DNA of 64,000 bases from Welwitschia mirabilis (lineage: Eukaryota > Gnetophyta > Gnetopsida > Welwitschiales), in assembly GCA_051453625.1 (NCBI GenBank), contig JBOZIK010000001.1, positions 14,509,654-14,573,653 on the forward strand. The letters are read 5' to 3'. Positions 23,447 through 34,239 of this stretch are shown in pieces (the first letter of the stretch is position 1; every line of letters begins with the position of its first letter). Under the pieces are notes generated by a model, which had not been told where the DNA came from, searched no databases, and worked only from the letters and a program-made list of their open reading frames with translations. Position numbers and translations under genes: made by a program.

Positions 23447-24145
23447 TTACTCTGATTCTTCCTCAGATTCTTCTTCAAAATCTGGGTCTTCTTCTTCTTC
23501 TTCTACTTTCTACTGAGAGCTACTTGCTTTCTCTGAAGTGTCTGCAATTTTGTAGCCTACTGCAATGAGTGCCTCCTTCAAGTGACGAGTGCGCAAATCA
23601 AACCTTTTTAGGTACAAAAGGATCTCTTTAGGGGAGGCCTACTTCAGAGAAGGAGATTCAGAAGATTTCTTGGAGCCAGATAAAATATGCATTCAGGATA
23701 GAGTAGCACGCCCAATAGAAGACATGGGAGTTAAGGTTTCAAGTTTGGGGTGCATTTGGACCCTAAAGTGGCAACAGATATTTGCAATCAGGACAGAGTA
23801 AGGCAGAGCCTGAGTCTTGTGGTATTCCAACTTAGAGACCATATTCTTAAGAATGATGGCAAGAGCATCAACGGAGTGACGAGTTCCCACCAAATACAGA
23901 AGATAAGCATGATAACTTGAGGTCTCATCATGATAACTAGCAAATTGTAAAAAATTGTAGGTAAAAACTAGATGAAGAAAGCGATATTTGGGAATAACAT
24001 GGGAGGTGAAAACAGTGGTTTCCCACCAAATGAGTTTCCCACAAAGCTCTCTAGTGACTTCTGCCTTCTCCTCCATGGAGGCACCCAAGAGCCAAAACTC
24101 TTCATAATCTCCTCTAAGGAGATTTGTGAGGGAGGCTATCAGATC
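23447..24145 (-). pseudogene. Env-like third ORF of the Sirevirus element
   Basis: Minus-strand frame downstream of RNase H. Its 5' part is lost in the gap at 24146-24489. It carries WETTVFTSHVIPKYRFLHLV and HAYLLYLVGTRHSVDALAII, a pattern I know from the plant-specific ORF that follows pol in Sireviruses and related elements and is usually annotated as a putative plant transposon protein. The C-terminus is strongly acidic (runs of E and D, end EEESEEESE), encoded by the TTC-rich tract at about 23457-23512. The frame has three internal stops (near 23693, 23636 and 23511), then ends at 23447. A function in the extinct element is unknown, and no signal peptide or transmembrane segment can be judged with the N-terminus missing. 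Confidence 0.65.
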
Positions 24146-24689
24146 NNNNNNNNNNNNNNNNNNNNNNNNNNNNNNNNNNNNNNNNNNNNNNNNNNNNNNN
24201 NNNNNNNNNNNNNNNNNNNNNNNNNNNNNNNNNNNNNNNNNNNNNNNNNNNNNNNNNNNNNNNNNNNNNNNNNNNNNNNNNNNNNNNNNNNNNNNNNNNN
24301 NNNNNNNNNNNNNNNNNNNNNNNNNNNNNNNNNNNNNNNNNNNNNNNNNNNNNNNNNNNNNNNNNNNNNNNNNNNNNNNNNNNNNNNNNNNNNNNNNNNN
24401 NNNNNNNNNNNNNNNNNNNNNNNNNNNNNNNNNNNNNNNNNNNNNNNNNNNNNNNNNNNNNNNNNNNNNNNNNNNNNNNNNNNNNNNNNCACATGGCACT
24501 TGCTAAAGACCAAGGGAGGAGGAAGGAAACTGACAAGATCTGAAAGAGACAAGGAGACAGGTGGAAATGAGATAGGTAGGGTTCCAAAAAGATTTTTATA
24601 AGGGGATGAAATAAGCTAAATCTGAGGAAAAAAATTGGGTACATCGCCTTTCTTCTGCTCCTACCCCTACAGGCCCAGTTTACTCGACC

Positions 24690-24870
24690 CGTTGAGATGC
24701 AGGTCAAAAAAGATGTTTCAGATCCGATCGACTGGGACTTCAGTCCAATCGACCCGACTGATTTCAGTTTTACCTGGGAAAAGTCTGAGCGACCAAGTTA
24801 AATTTTGATCAACTCGACTTCTCTAGGTCTGATCGACCAAATTATACATTTAGTCGACTGCCCCGCTTTC
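24690..24870 (-). repeat. Internal cluster of GTCGAC/ATCGAC palindromic motifs
   Basis: Words of the type (G/A)(A/T)TCGAC(C/T) or GTCGAC occur at about 24726, 24747, 24786, 24807, 24831 and 24851, mostly 20-24 bases apart. They lie between RNase H and the env-like ORF, upstream of the polypurine tract, where repetitive palindromic motifs are known in Sireviruses. Confidence 0.7.
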
Positions 24871-25124
24871 AGTCAGAGGACGAAGAAACAACCCCCAATT
24901 TGCGATGAAGACTCAAAAATTTGTCAAAGTTTAGGGGTTTCGNNNNNNNNNNNNNNNNNNNNNNNNNNNNNNNNNNNNNNNNNNNNNNNNNNNNNNNNNN
25001 NNNNNNNNNNNNNNNNNNNNNNNNNNNNNNNNNNNNNNNNNNAGTTTAGGGGTTTCGTAAAGATATCAGCTAGCTATTTATCAGTGCTTACAAAAGTCAT
25101 GGAAATGTTACCCTTTTTTACTTG

Positions 25125-26345
25125 ATTTCTAAGAAAATGATGGCTAAGTTCAATAAGTTCAGTTCGACAGTGTTAAACAGGGTTTTTTGAGATATTAATT
25201 GTACTTTATTATCATAAAAAATTAGTACCTGACTATAGTTAACTCCAAAGTCTTTGAGCATTTCTTTCATCCATAGAAGATGTGTATAGCAACTTCCTCC
25301 TGTTATGTATTCTGCTTCTGCTATGGAAAGAGAAATAGAATTTTTCTTCTTACTTGTTCATCCTACCAAGCATGATCCTATAAAAAAACAATTTCTATTA
25401 GTACTTTTATGATTATCTTTACAACCAGCCCAATCTGCATTACGAAAACCTATAAGTTCAAAAGAAGCTTTTGCAATATACTATAGCCCATAGTCACTTA
25501 TGCCTTTTATATACCTTATGATTCTTTTGACAGCTTGGAGGTGCGATTCCTTTAGTTTAATCTGATATCTTGCACACACAGCAACACTAAACATTATGTT
25601 AGGCTTGCTAGTAGCTAAATATAATAAGCTCCCTATCATGCTCCTATCAAGTTTTTGATTTACTGATTTACCATGATCATCAAAACTGACTTTACATTAA
25701 GTTGACATAGAAGTGTCGGCTGATTTTGTATTTTCAAGCCCAAATCGCTTAATCAACTCCTTTGAGCATCTTGATTGAAAGATGAAAATACCTTGTTTTG
25801 TTTATTTAATTTGTAGACCAAGGAACATGCTTACCTCACCAAGCATACTTATCTCAAAGTGTATTATCATAATATTAGCGAACTCTTTCGAGAGATCCTC
25901 TTTTAAGGCTCCAAAAATTTTATCATCAACATAGATTTGCATGATAATAAAGTCTTCCTTAAGATTCTTAAGAAAAAGAGTTTTATCTACTACTCCATGA
26001 GTACAACTATTTTCTTTAAGAAATATTGTTAGTTTTTCACACCATGCTGTAGGTGCCTATTTTAAACCATACAACACCTTTTTAAGTCTATAGACATGGT
26101 TTGGTTTATGTGGGTTTGTAAATCCTTGTGGTTGCTCAACATAAACTTTTTCGTTAAGGGTTCCATTCAAAAAGGCACTTTTCACATCCATTTGAAAAAC
26201 TTTAAAGTTTTTGAAAGCTGCATAAGAAAGAAACATTCTGATGCTATCTAGTCTTGCCACAGGAGCAAAAGTGTCTGCCCCATCTATTCCTTCAATCTAA
26301 TTGTATCCTTAAGCCACTAATCTAGCTTTGTTCTTAATCATATTA
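25125..26345 (-). pseudogene. Sirevirus reverse transcriptase and RNase H
   Basis: Minus strand, reading from 26345 to 25125. RT shows VARLDSIRMFLSYAAFKNFK, then FQMDVKSAFLNGTLNEKVYV, NHVYRLKKVLYGLK, and a retained catalytic motif IYVDDKIFG. After LDRSMIGSLLYLATSKPNIM come the RNase H pieces ADWAGCKDNHKS, SLSIAEAEYITGGSC and LLWMKEMLKDFGV. Stop codons occur at several sites (after YGLK, within RNase H), so the protein cannot be made as one chain. Confidence 0.88.
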
Positions 26346-27660
26346 TTGTGTTCATCACACTTATTCTTAAAGATCCATTTTGTTCCAATTACATTCCAAT
26401 CCTTTGGTCTTTTTACCGATTTCCAAACATCTTTTCTTCTAACTTGTTGTAACTTTTCTTGCATTGCCATCATCCATTCTTCATGGGTTTTAGCCTCTTC
26501 ATACTTCTTGGGTTCAATTTGAGAGATATAAGAAATGTGGGCACAAAAATTTTTAAGAGAGTTTCTTGTGTGTATTTTTGAGTTTACATCACCAATAACT
26601 AACTCAAGAGGGTGATCTTTTAGTTCTTTGAATGTTTTGGAGGTAACTTCTTGAGTTGTTTCTCTTCTTTTCCATTTGTTACTTCCTTGATAGTAGAGAT
26701 GGTTGGAGTCAGATTTTTTTAGCCACTTGAATGTAGAGGTCTGGAACTAAAGTCATCTGTTTGCACATTTATGGATTCTTCCATTGTTAGACTTCATTTG
26801 TTGAATACCTGATAAGCCCTACTTCTAGTTGAATATCCTAGAAAATTTGCCTCATCAGCTTTAGACTCAAATTTGCTCAAATGCTCTCTATCTTTTAAAA
26901 CAAAGCATTTACTTTCAAAGACCTTAAAATATGACACATTTGGCTTTCTTCCTTTCCAAAGCTTATAGGGGGTTTTATCCATACCCAGTCTTAGATAAAC
27001 TCTGTTGATAATGTAGCATGCAGTGCTTATTGCTTTATGCCAAAATATTTTAGGTACTTCCTTATCAATTAGCATTGTTCTTGTCATCTCTTAAAGGACC
27101 TGGATTTTCTTTTCTGCAATTCCATTTTGTTGTGGAGTTTTTGGGGTTGAAAGCTGATGTTCTATACCATTGTCCATACAATATTTCTCAAAAAGATGAT
27201 CCTTAAATTCCCCTCCATGATCGCTTCTAATTCATTTAATATTGTATCCCTTCTCATTTTGGATTTTGTTACAAATTTCAACAAAACTTTTGAAGGTTTT
27301 ATCCTTGATTCCTAAGAAGGCAATCTAAGTGAACTAGAGAAGTCACCTGCCATAGCCAAAAAATATCATTTTTGTCCTAGACTCTTAGTTTGGGTAAGTC
27401 CCACTAAGTCCATGTGAATGAGTTCAGGTGGCATTGTTGAGGAAACTAAGTTTTTACTCTTATGGGAGGTTCTAATCTGTTTTCCTTTTTGACATGCATC
27501 ACATAACCCATGTTTATCAATATTAATCTTAGGAACTCCTTTCACAATTTTCTTTTTAATGATGGTTTTAAAATAGTTATCGTTTACGTGTCCTAAACAT
27601 TGGTGCCATAACTCTTCTTGGTTTATATGAGAAAAATGACACACATAAGAAGGTTGATCA
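26346..27660 (-). pseudogene. Sirevirus pre-integrase and integrase
   Basis: Minus strand. The zinc-binding pre-integrase region at 27644-27366 reads NQEELWHQCLGHVND and GLCDACQKGKQIRTSHKS, the HHCC pattern. The core follows with SDHGGEF and PQQNGIAE, and after a frameshift 27087-26794 gives MLIDKEVPKIFWHKAISTAC, INRVYLRLGMDKTPYKLWKG, and the C-terminal SKCFVLKDREHLSKFE. The order is canonical for Copia; stops show decay. Confidence 0.88.
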
Positions 27661-27766
27661 ATATTATAAACATTGTCTATTCTATTTGTTGTTGATCAAT
27701 ATTATAAACATTGTCTATTCTGTTTGTTGTTGATCAATATTATAAACATTGTCTATTCTATTTGCT
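27653..27766. repeat. Three tandem copies of a 38-bp unit
   Basis: GTTGATCAATATTATAAACA begins at 27653, 27691 and 27729, almost identical each time. It lies at the protease to pre-integrase junction of the Sirevirus. Because 76 extra bases are not a multiple of three, the expansion itself shifts the pol frame. Confidence 0.95.
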
Positions 27767-27769
27767 TTA

Positions 27770-28060
27770 AGAAGGACTTTATTTGTTCTATCATATCTAA
27801 CTTTACATTTTTTACTATCAAAAATAACTTTATAACCTTTATCACAAATCTGACTAATACTATGCAAATTATGTTTTAGACCATTTATCTATAAAACATC
27901 ATTAATTGTAGGCATGTTACCTCCACTAATGCTTCTAATGCTTTCAATTTTAGCTTTTTCATTATCACAAAAGGTTACTTCTTCTCCATTAAAATCATCC
28001 AAAATCTTGATTTGTCACCTACCATGTGCCAAGAATAGCCACTATCCAAATATCAACAAG
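27770..28060 (-). pseudogene. Sirevirus aspartic protease
   Basis: The minus strand at about 28057-27990 reads YLDSGYSWHMVGDKSRFWM. The DSG catalytic triad is retained, and the tryptophan usually found before YLDSG has become a stop codon. Downstream sequence is frameshifted. It is positioned between the gag knuckles and pre-integrase, as expected. Confidence 0.75.
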
Positions 28061-29843
28061 TTCTATTTGATACCTTAAATGTTGTTTGGATCAATAAATT
28101 TTTCAAATTGTCAGCCCTTACCCACTTAGTCCTTTTGGATTGTTGTGGTGCATAATTCTTTAGAATAAATTTAAATGGAAAGATACCAGCAAGACTTGAA
28201 AATAGCATTATCTTTTTAAATTTGCAAAATAATTTTGAATGACCTAACTTTCCACAAAAATAACAAATTATCTTTAGAATAGAATTATTTTGCCATGTTA
28301 CCTTATCTGAATGATTGGGTGGTTTCAGAGAGGTGAAACCAATACCTTTTTTGTCATGGACTAATTTTCGTATTTCAAGCATCTGTTCCAGTTTACTAGA
28401 ACTATTAGAAAATACATTAACAAAATGAAATAAGCTTTTTACCTCTTGGATTAGCTTTATGTTCTTTGTTTGAACCATTCTTTATTTAGACACCAACTCT
28501 TCCTTTTCTTTGTTTAGGCTTCACTATTTTGTTTAACTCGTTGATCTGATTTGCCAGCCTTTCACATTTTGAGTATAGTTCTTGACAGGTGTCTTTTAGC
28601 TCTTCTTAACCTTTTTCTACAAGGTCTAAATCATCTGGTTCAGTTAAGCATAGCATGNNNNNNNNNNNNNNNNNNNNNNNNNNNNNNNNNNNNNNNNNNN
28701 NNNNNNNNNNNNNNNNNNNNNNNNNNNNNNNNNNNNNNNNNNNNNNNNNNNNNNNNNCTAGTTCAGTTAAGCATATCATGTTTTGCAAGGGAGGAACTAT
28801 TGTCATAAAAGAAAGTCTCCTATCTCCATCTGATTCTTGACTTGAGTTGTTGTCATCTTCTTCATCTACATTATCCCAAGTGGTAATGAATAATGATTTC
28901 CTGGATTTTCTCTTATCTCTTCTATTATTAGGACATTCATTTGCAATATGTCCATATCCTTTATAGGCATAGCACTGAGTCTCCTTTCCTTTTTCTTAAT
29001 CTCTTCTTGGCTTACACTGAACCATTTTTAGTCCCTTACTTGATTCACCATCTCTTTTTTTTCTGTGCCAGAATTTTTTAAACCTTCTTGGTAATAGTGC
29101 AACTTTGTCCTCACTAAGATCTTCATCTGATCTTTCAAATCTGGAATCTTCTTGCACACTTTTTAATGCAAGACTTTTCTTTTTATCTTTAGAGAACTTT
29201 AACTCATAAGTTTAAAAATTACCTTGTAAGTCATCCAGAGCCATTTAACTAATGTTCTTACTTTCCTCGATGGTAGTGACCTTTGGCTCAAAACACTTTG
29301 GAAGAGATCTTAGTACTTTTTGTACAACTTTTCTTTTGTCCATCTTTTTACCTAGACTTGCCATTGAGTTTACTATATTTGTCAGTCTGGCAAAGAACTT
29401 CTTTAGAGTTTCTTCTTCTTCCATGTGAATATCTTCAAACTTCGAGATAAGCATCTATTGCTTTGCTTGTTTTACGATGGACATCCCTTTATGGGCTATT
29501 TCAAGTATGTCCCAAGCTTCCATGGCATGTTCGCAATTAACTATCCTTTTGAATTCATCTGCACAAACTGCACAAAAAATAGTATTAAGAGCATGGGCAT
29601 CTATAGTTGCTTTGGCCTTATCAATAGGGGTCCATTGGTCTTGAGTTTCTCAACAATTATGGTGGTACCATTACTATCAGTTTTGGCTATTGTAGGCATA
29701 ACATATCCATTATAGATCACCTCCTCTATATCTACATCAAGAGATCTAAGAAAAATTCTCATTTGGGCCATCCAGTAAGCATAGTTAATTCCATCAAACA
29801 TAGGTGATCTCCCGGTAGAGAGGCCATTAGCAGCATTACTCAT
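28061..29843 (-). pseudogene. Sirevirus gag
   Basis: Minus strand. The N-terminus at 29843 begins MSNAANGLSTGRSPMFDGIN, then YAYWMAQMRIFLRSLDVDI, the usual Copia gag opening. At 29454-29245 there are DIHMEEEETLKKFFARLTNI and KVVQKVLRSLPKCFEPKVTT. A first zinc knuckle near 28970-28930 is CYAYKGYGHIANEC, with the second cysteine mutated to tyrosine. A second, intact one at about 28265-28220 is CYFCGKLGHSKLFC. It is broken by stops and by a 100-N gap at 28658-28757 whose flanks repeat TTCAGTTAAGCATA. Confidence 0.85.
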
Positions 29844-29895
29844 AGTTGGGGTTTAGGAGTCAAGATCTATTAGGATTTACAACTGACTCAACCTT

Positions 29896-29907
29896 GCTCT
29901 GATACCA
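29896..29907 (-). other. Primer-binding site (initiator tRNA-Met)
   Basis: The minus strand reads TGGTATCAGAGC two bases after the 5' LTR end (CCCTACA). It is complementary to the 3' end of plant initiator methionine tRNA, the usual primer of Copia elements. Confidence 0.92.
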
Positions 29908-29909
29908 AA

Positions 29910-30947
29910 TGTAGGGCCTAGAACCCTAGAGGGGGTGAATAGGATTTATAGTTTAAATATTACCCTCTGAAAATTTCACCAAAAATATTTGAACATTTAA
30001 ATTAACAGACTAAGCTACTACTAAATAAGATCAAATGAAAGAAAATGAAAATAACTAAAAATAAAAAATACCAAAGAAGATCACCAGACACACGATTTAT
30101 GGTGATTTGGGAAACCCCCTACTCCACTCTCGGCAATCAGCTTTAACACTAAGCTAATCCAAATCCTTGTTGCTTTCTTTCCACGTTTCTCAGGTCAACC
30201 TGTAACCTTTACAAATGGACTTGTTGGGCTAAGTCTCAACCTTTACAGAGCAAAGCTTTTTGGTGACAATAGTGTGTCGGAATGCACCGACTCCATGAGA
30301 TCTGAAGTACAACAAGGTCAGAAATACACTATTTGAAAGTAAGTTTACAAGTCTAAGTACATACAATGCAGTCTATTTGACCAAAATCTCAATAGTACAA
30401 AAGAGTACTTTTTCTTTTTGGTCGATCAAGATTGTTGCACAAGCTTTTGATTCAAATGGCTTATATAGAAGATAGATTTTAGGGCTTACAAATGAATCTA
30501 ATACTCCAATGGTTAAAAATAAGGAGATAATAGCTAAAAAGATAGGCTGAAAAGTTATGTTTCCACCACAACCGATCGACCCATCAAAGCACCTAGTCGA
30601 CGCCATTGACTGTCGTCACTGAAGTTGGTCAACCCCCTTTTTGATCTAGTCGACCCCTTATCAACTTGCTATGAAACATTTTTAGCATAGATTCGGTCGA
30701 CCCCTCTGAAATTTGGTCGACCCCTTGATAAATTGATTTGATAATTTTTGGTACAAGTCCGGTCGACCCCTCTGGGATCTAGTCGATCCATTATTTGTTC
30801 TGTCAGTTGTCAAGTTCATGCAAAGCTAATGAAAAATGTTAAATTACTTCTAACCTGCAAGGACTATTATTTTCTATAATAATTGCAACATATTATGCTA
30901 CACCAGATATGTTAGTTTGACATCAACTTGGCAAAAATAACTCAATA
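29910..30947 (-). repeat. 5' LTR of the Sirevirus element with palindromic motif array
   Basis: A 1,038-base LTR ending at 29910 (minus-strand 3' end CTACA) next to the primer site; the other end adjoins GTAAG at 30948. Between 30574 and 30790 it has eight GTCGACC-type words in four pairs, at 30574/30594, 30627/30648, 30695/30715 and 30761/30781. Within each pair the spacing is 20-21 bases. GGTCGACC is a perfect palindrome. Confidence 0.93.
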
Positions 30948-30952
30948 GTAAG

Positions 30953-32610
30953 ACCTCGTATAATCTCATATTGGGTAGGAGAACATGTAGTAGTTAATCT
31001 AGGGTTTAGCAAAAATTAATAAGAGTCATGAATTTGCATGGTTGGACCTCTTTCTAACACCTAACAACTAACATAATGTGGCCTCTTCCTAGACTATTTC
31101 CAGGTGAAGGTGGTGTAGAGCTCTACTATCTTTAACCACTTGCAATCACAATCTCAAGCAAGAAAGGCCTTTCAAAACAAATAATTAAATCCTAGAGTTA
31201 TTTTTCCTTTTATAATGAAAACATGAAAAAAACCCTAAGAACAAACCACACTTCTGACCTATTTTTATTGATAATGTTGAGATAACGTCATTCTGAAACA
31301 TGCCTTAACGTAGCTTAGTATACTAGCTACATTCTACAATATAAAGGTCATCTTAAGAAGAGAACAGTATGATCAAAAAATATAGATGGCTGCACCTCCA
31401 ACAATTATAGCATTGAAGGCCATTCGATTTGCAACAATAAGCAGTCATTTTCGCTTTATAGAAGATTCAATAGTTGATTACAGGTGTGAATGGGTAGCAT
31501 TTCTTTATGTGAATGTAAACCCTTGACAATGCCTTAAACATTGCCACAAAGATCTTGGCTCCTTATGATACTTGACATACCCCTTGAAGCCAAAGCATCT
31601 TCATAAAGTAGGGTGTCTCACGCTCATGGATCTTTATTGAATTAAGCATGTTCTACTTATAGGAGATACATTATGATGTATGCGATGGGAAGAACAGAAG
31701 TTTAGTAGTACAAGAGATAGGTATTTACTCTAGTAAAAGATAATTTCAGGAAGTCTTCTCTAAAGCTGGAAAAATAACCAAAAAATTAACCAAGTTTACA
31801 TAGAGTGTTGAAGTTTTAGTAGCAGATATCCATTTACAGATGTTCATTGGTGGACACATCCATTAATGAATCTATGTTGCCAAACAGAGTCCACGCTTTT
31901 GACAGTACCATCAACAAAGTTACAGGACTTGCCACAAGTCATGAGTTGCTCACAAGAGTTGTCGCATAGTAGTTAAAACCCAGGAAACTCAACTGATATT
32001 TAATTCTTGGAAACTATGTTCCGTTTCCATTTTCATCATCTCAGATCTACTATTTGTTTCAGTGACAAATGTTGTACTTTTCAGAATAATTTTATTGAAC
32101 TTTCCCAGTAATAGAAATTATAGAAAACAATAAATTAAAAAAAGATGGAATAATTTGTAGTAATTCATATATATAGCTAGGATAACAAAAGTAAGCATGC
32201 CTACTGTATGATACAAAAAGAAAGTTGTCATTAAAGCTAATTAAGCATATTTAAAATGGAAAGTAGATATGCATGTATGAATCCACTTCTTAGTTTAATC
32301 GACGGAATAACATGAAACATAATTCTGCTATATTCCATGACATAATCACTTTGTTTCAAGGTTCCGTTAAGGTCTAGCCAGTGTGCAACGAAGATAGGCC
32401 TACGTTGGAAAATATTCATGCTACAAGCCAGTGTTCCAATCCATCTTTACTACCAGAAAATGCAGTTAGCAAAACAGCACATTAGTAATTAAATTTGATA
32501 AGAGAAACAAAATTTTCAAGATAAATGAAAGAAGCAACTAGAAAAGTGTTCTATGTAAATTGAAACCTAAAACCATTTCTTTCACAAATAAACATGGAAA
32601 TAAAAGAATC
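30953..32610. other. Unassigned intronic sequence
   Basis: AT-rich, with no readable domain on either strand and no long frame. It lies between the Sirevirus and the short-LTR Copia. Confidence 0.5.
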
Positions 32611-33098
32611 GTATATGTCAAAATTGAAAGAAAAGAGCAGAGACAATTTTGGAAACCCTTAAGTGTTTTTATTTTTATCACATTCAAGTGAGTGTTTGGT
32701 TTCCTTTTTATATTAACTCTTAGGTTACACAAGCTCCCAAGCCCAAAAGGTTCATCTTTGGTGAGACTTGTACACATGTACATAAACATACAATACAAGA
32801 CCATGATCTTTAACATTCCCCCTCAAGCTGGATTGTAGATATTATATAATCCAAACTTGTCACATAGAAACTACACACGACAAGAACCAAGACCTTTGAT
32901 GAAGCAATTAGCTAACTATAAATCAGTGGAAACATAGAGAGTACAAATTTACCCACTTTGTAGCTTCTCCCTTATGGAATGACAATTGACTTCTACATGT
33001 TTAGTGCATGTAGGGGAAATTGGATTAGAATGAATAAGAATGGCAGCCTTATTATCATAGAACAACTTCATAGGCAAAAATATAGAGAACTTTAGTCC

Positions 33099-34026
33099 CT
33101 ACAAAAAATGTTTCAACCACATGAGCTCGCATGCTATATGTGCTATTGCATGGTACTCTACTTCTGCACTTGATTGTTCACACAATGATTGCTTCTCACT
33201 TTTCCATAACATTAGATTACCACCCACCAAGGTGCAATCACCAATGGTACAATGCTTATCAGCCATAGAACCTAGAAACTCAAAGTCAGAATATGCTACA
33301 ACACTGACGTAATCATGCCACTTATATAGCAAACCTCAACCTGGAGCTTTGTTTACGTACCTTAGAATCCCAATCACATCATCCTAATGTGGAACATAAG
33401 GCTGGTCTATAAACTAACTCACACAGCTCACTAGCCACAGAACCTAGAAAATCAAATTTAGAATATGCTACATCATGTCACTTATATAACAAACCTCGAA
33501 TTGGAGCTCTCTTTAGATATCTCAGAATCCTGATCACATCAACCCAATGTGGAACACGAGGCCGGTCGATAAACTAACTGACACAGCTCACTACGAATGA
33601 AATATCAAGACAAGTAATAGTCACATAGTTTGGTTGTCCAACTAGCCACCTATATCTTGTAGGCTTTTCAAGAAGCTCTCCATCCTCCAATGTCAATTTA
33701 ATATGTGGATCAACAAGAAAATCAATCAGCCTATACCAAAGCATGCTAGTCTCATCAAGTAAGTCCAAAACATATTTCCTCTCTAAAAGGTTGATCCCCT
33801 ATGAAAAACAAGTTACATCAATACCGAGAAGATACCTAAGAAAGAACAAATCTTTGGTGTAAAAATGTTGTTGCAATAAAAACTTCGACTGTAAAACATA
33901 TATGTCATCATCACTTATCACAATAATATCATCTACATATACCACCAAGATAACACACCCAACACTAGAATACGTATAAAATACAGTATGATCTACCTAA
34001 CATCTCATACCACTAAATCCGAGCAT
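33099..34026 (-). pseudogene. RT C-terminal half and RNase H of the short-LTR Copia
   Basis: Minus strand. RT shows VILVVYVDDIIVISDDDI (YVDD retained), then RKYVLDLLDETSMLWYR, PHIKLTLEDGELLEKPTRYR and LVGQPNYVTITCLDISF. RNase H at 33332-33099 has VVAYSDFEFLGSMADKHCTI, LMLWKSEKQS and AEVEYHAIAHIACELMWLKH. The two parts are separated by a duplication of 173-base period (33262-33434 and 33435-33593). Stops occur. Confidence 0.85.
33262..33593. repeat. Tandem duplication, 173-bp period, within Copia pol
   Basis: Both units start GCCA(T/C)AGAACCTAGAAA and end CACAGCTCACTA. The second is about 14 bases shorter and has clear divergence, so it is older than the 84-bp duplication at 13330. Confidence 0.9.
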
Positions 34027-34239
34027 NNNNNNNNNNNNNNNNNNNNNNNNNNNNNNNNNNNNNNNNNNNNNNNNNNNNNNNNNNNNNNNNNNNNNNNNNN
34101 NNNNNNNNNNNNNNNNNNNNNNNNNNNNNNNNNNNACTAAAGAATTTTGCACAATTTACCAACAGACATTAGGTTAACTGGAAATTTAGGAACAAACAAA
34201 ACTAAAGCCAATGGACTCTAAGAAGTAGGCTCAGCTTTA

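Larger units (their letters stand above)
21917..30947 (-). mobile_element. Nearly complete Sirevirus-type Copia LTR retrotransposon
   Basis: A minus-strand element of 9,031 bases including five gaps. LTRs lie at 30947-29910 (5') and 23015-21917 (3'). The 5-base target duplication GTAAG is perfect at 21912-21916 and 30948-30952. The order in the element is LTR, primer site, gag, protease, integrase, reverse transcriptase, RNase H, env-like ORF, polypurine tract, LTR. The roughly 1 kb LTRs with repeated palindromes, the palindromes again before the polypurine tract, and a third ORF are the established hallmarks of the Sirevirus lineage. By eye the LTRs differ at about one base in ten over the best-aligned 160 bases, so the insertion is old. 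Stops and frameshifts in every gene make it non-autonomous. Confidence 0.92.

Noticed and set aside
27653-27766. Three 38-bp repeats as a CRISPR-like array
   Set aside because: The repeats are directly adjacent without spacers, lie inside retroelement pol, and the genome is a plant.
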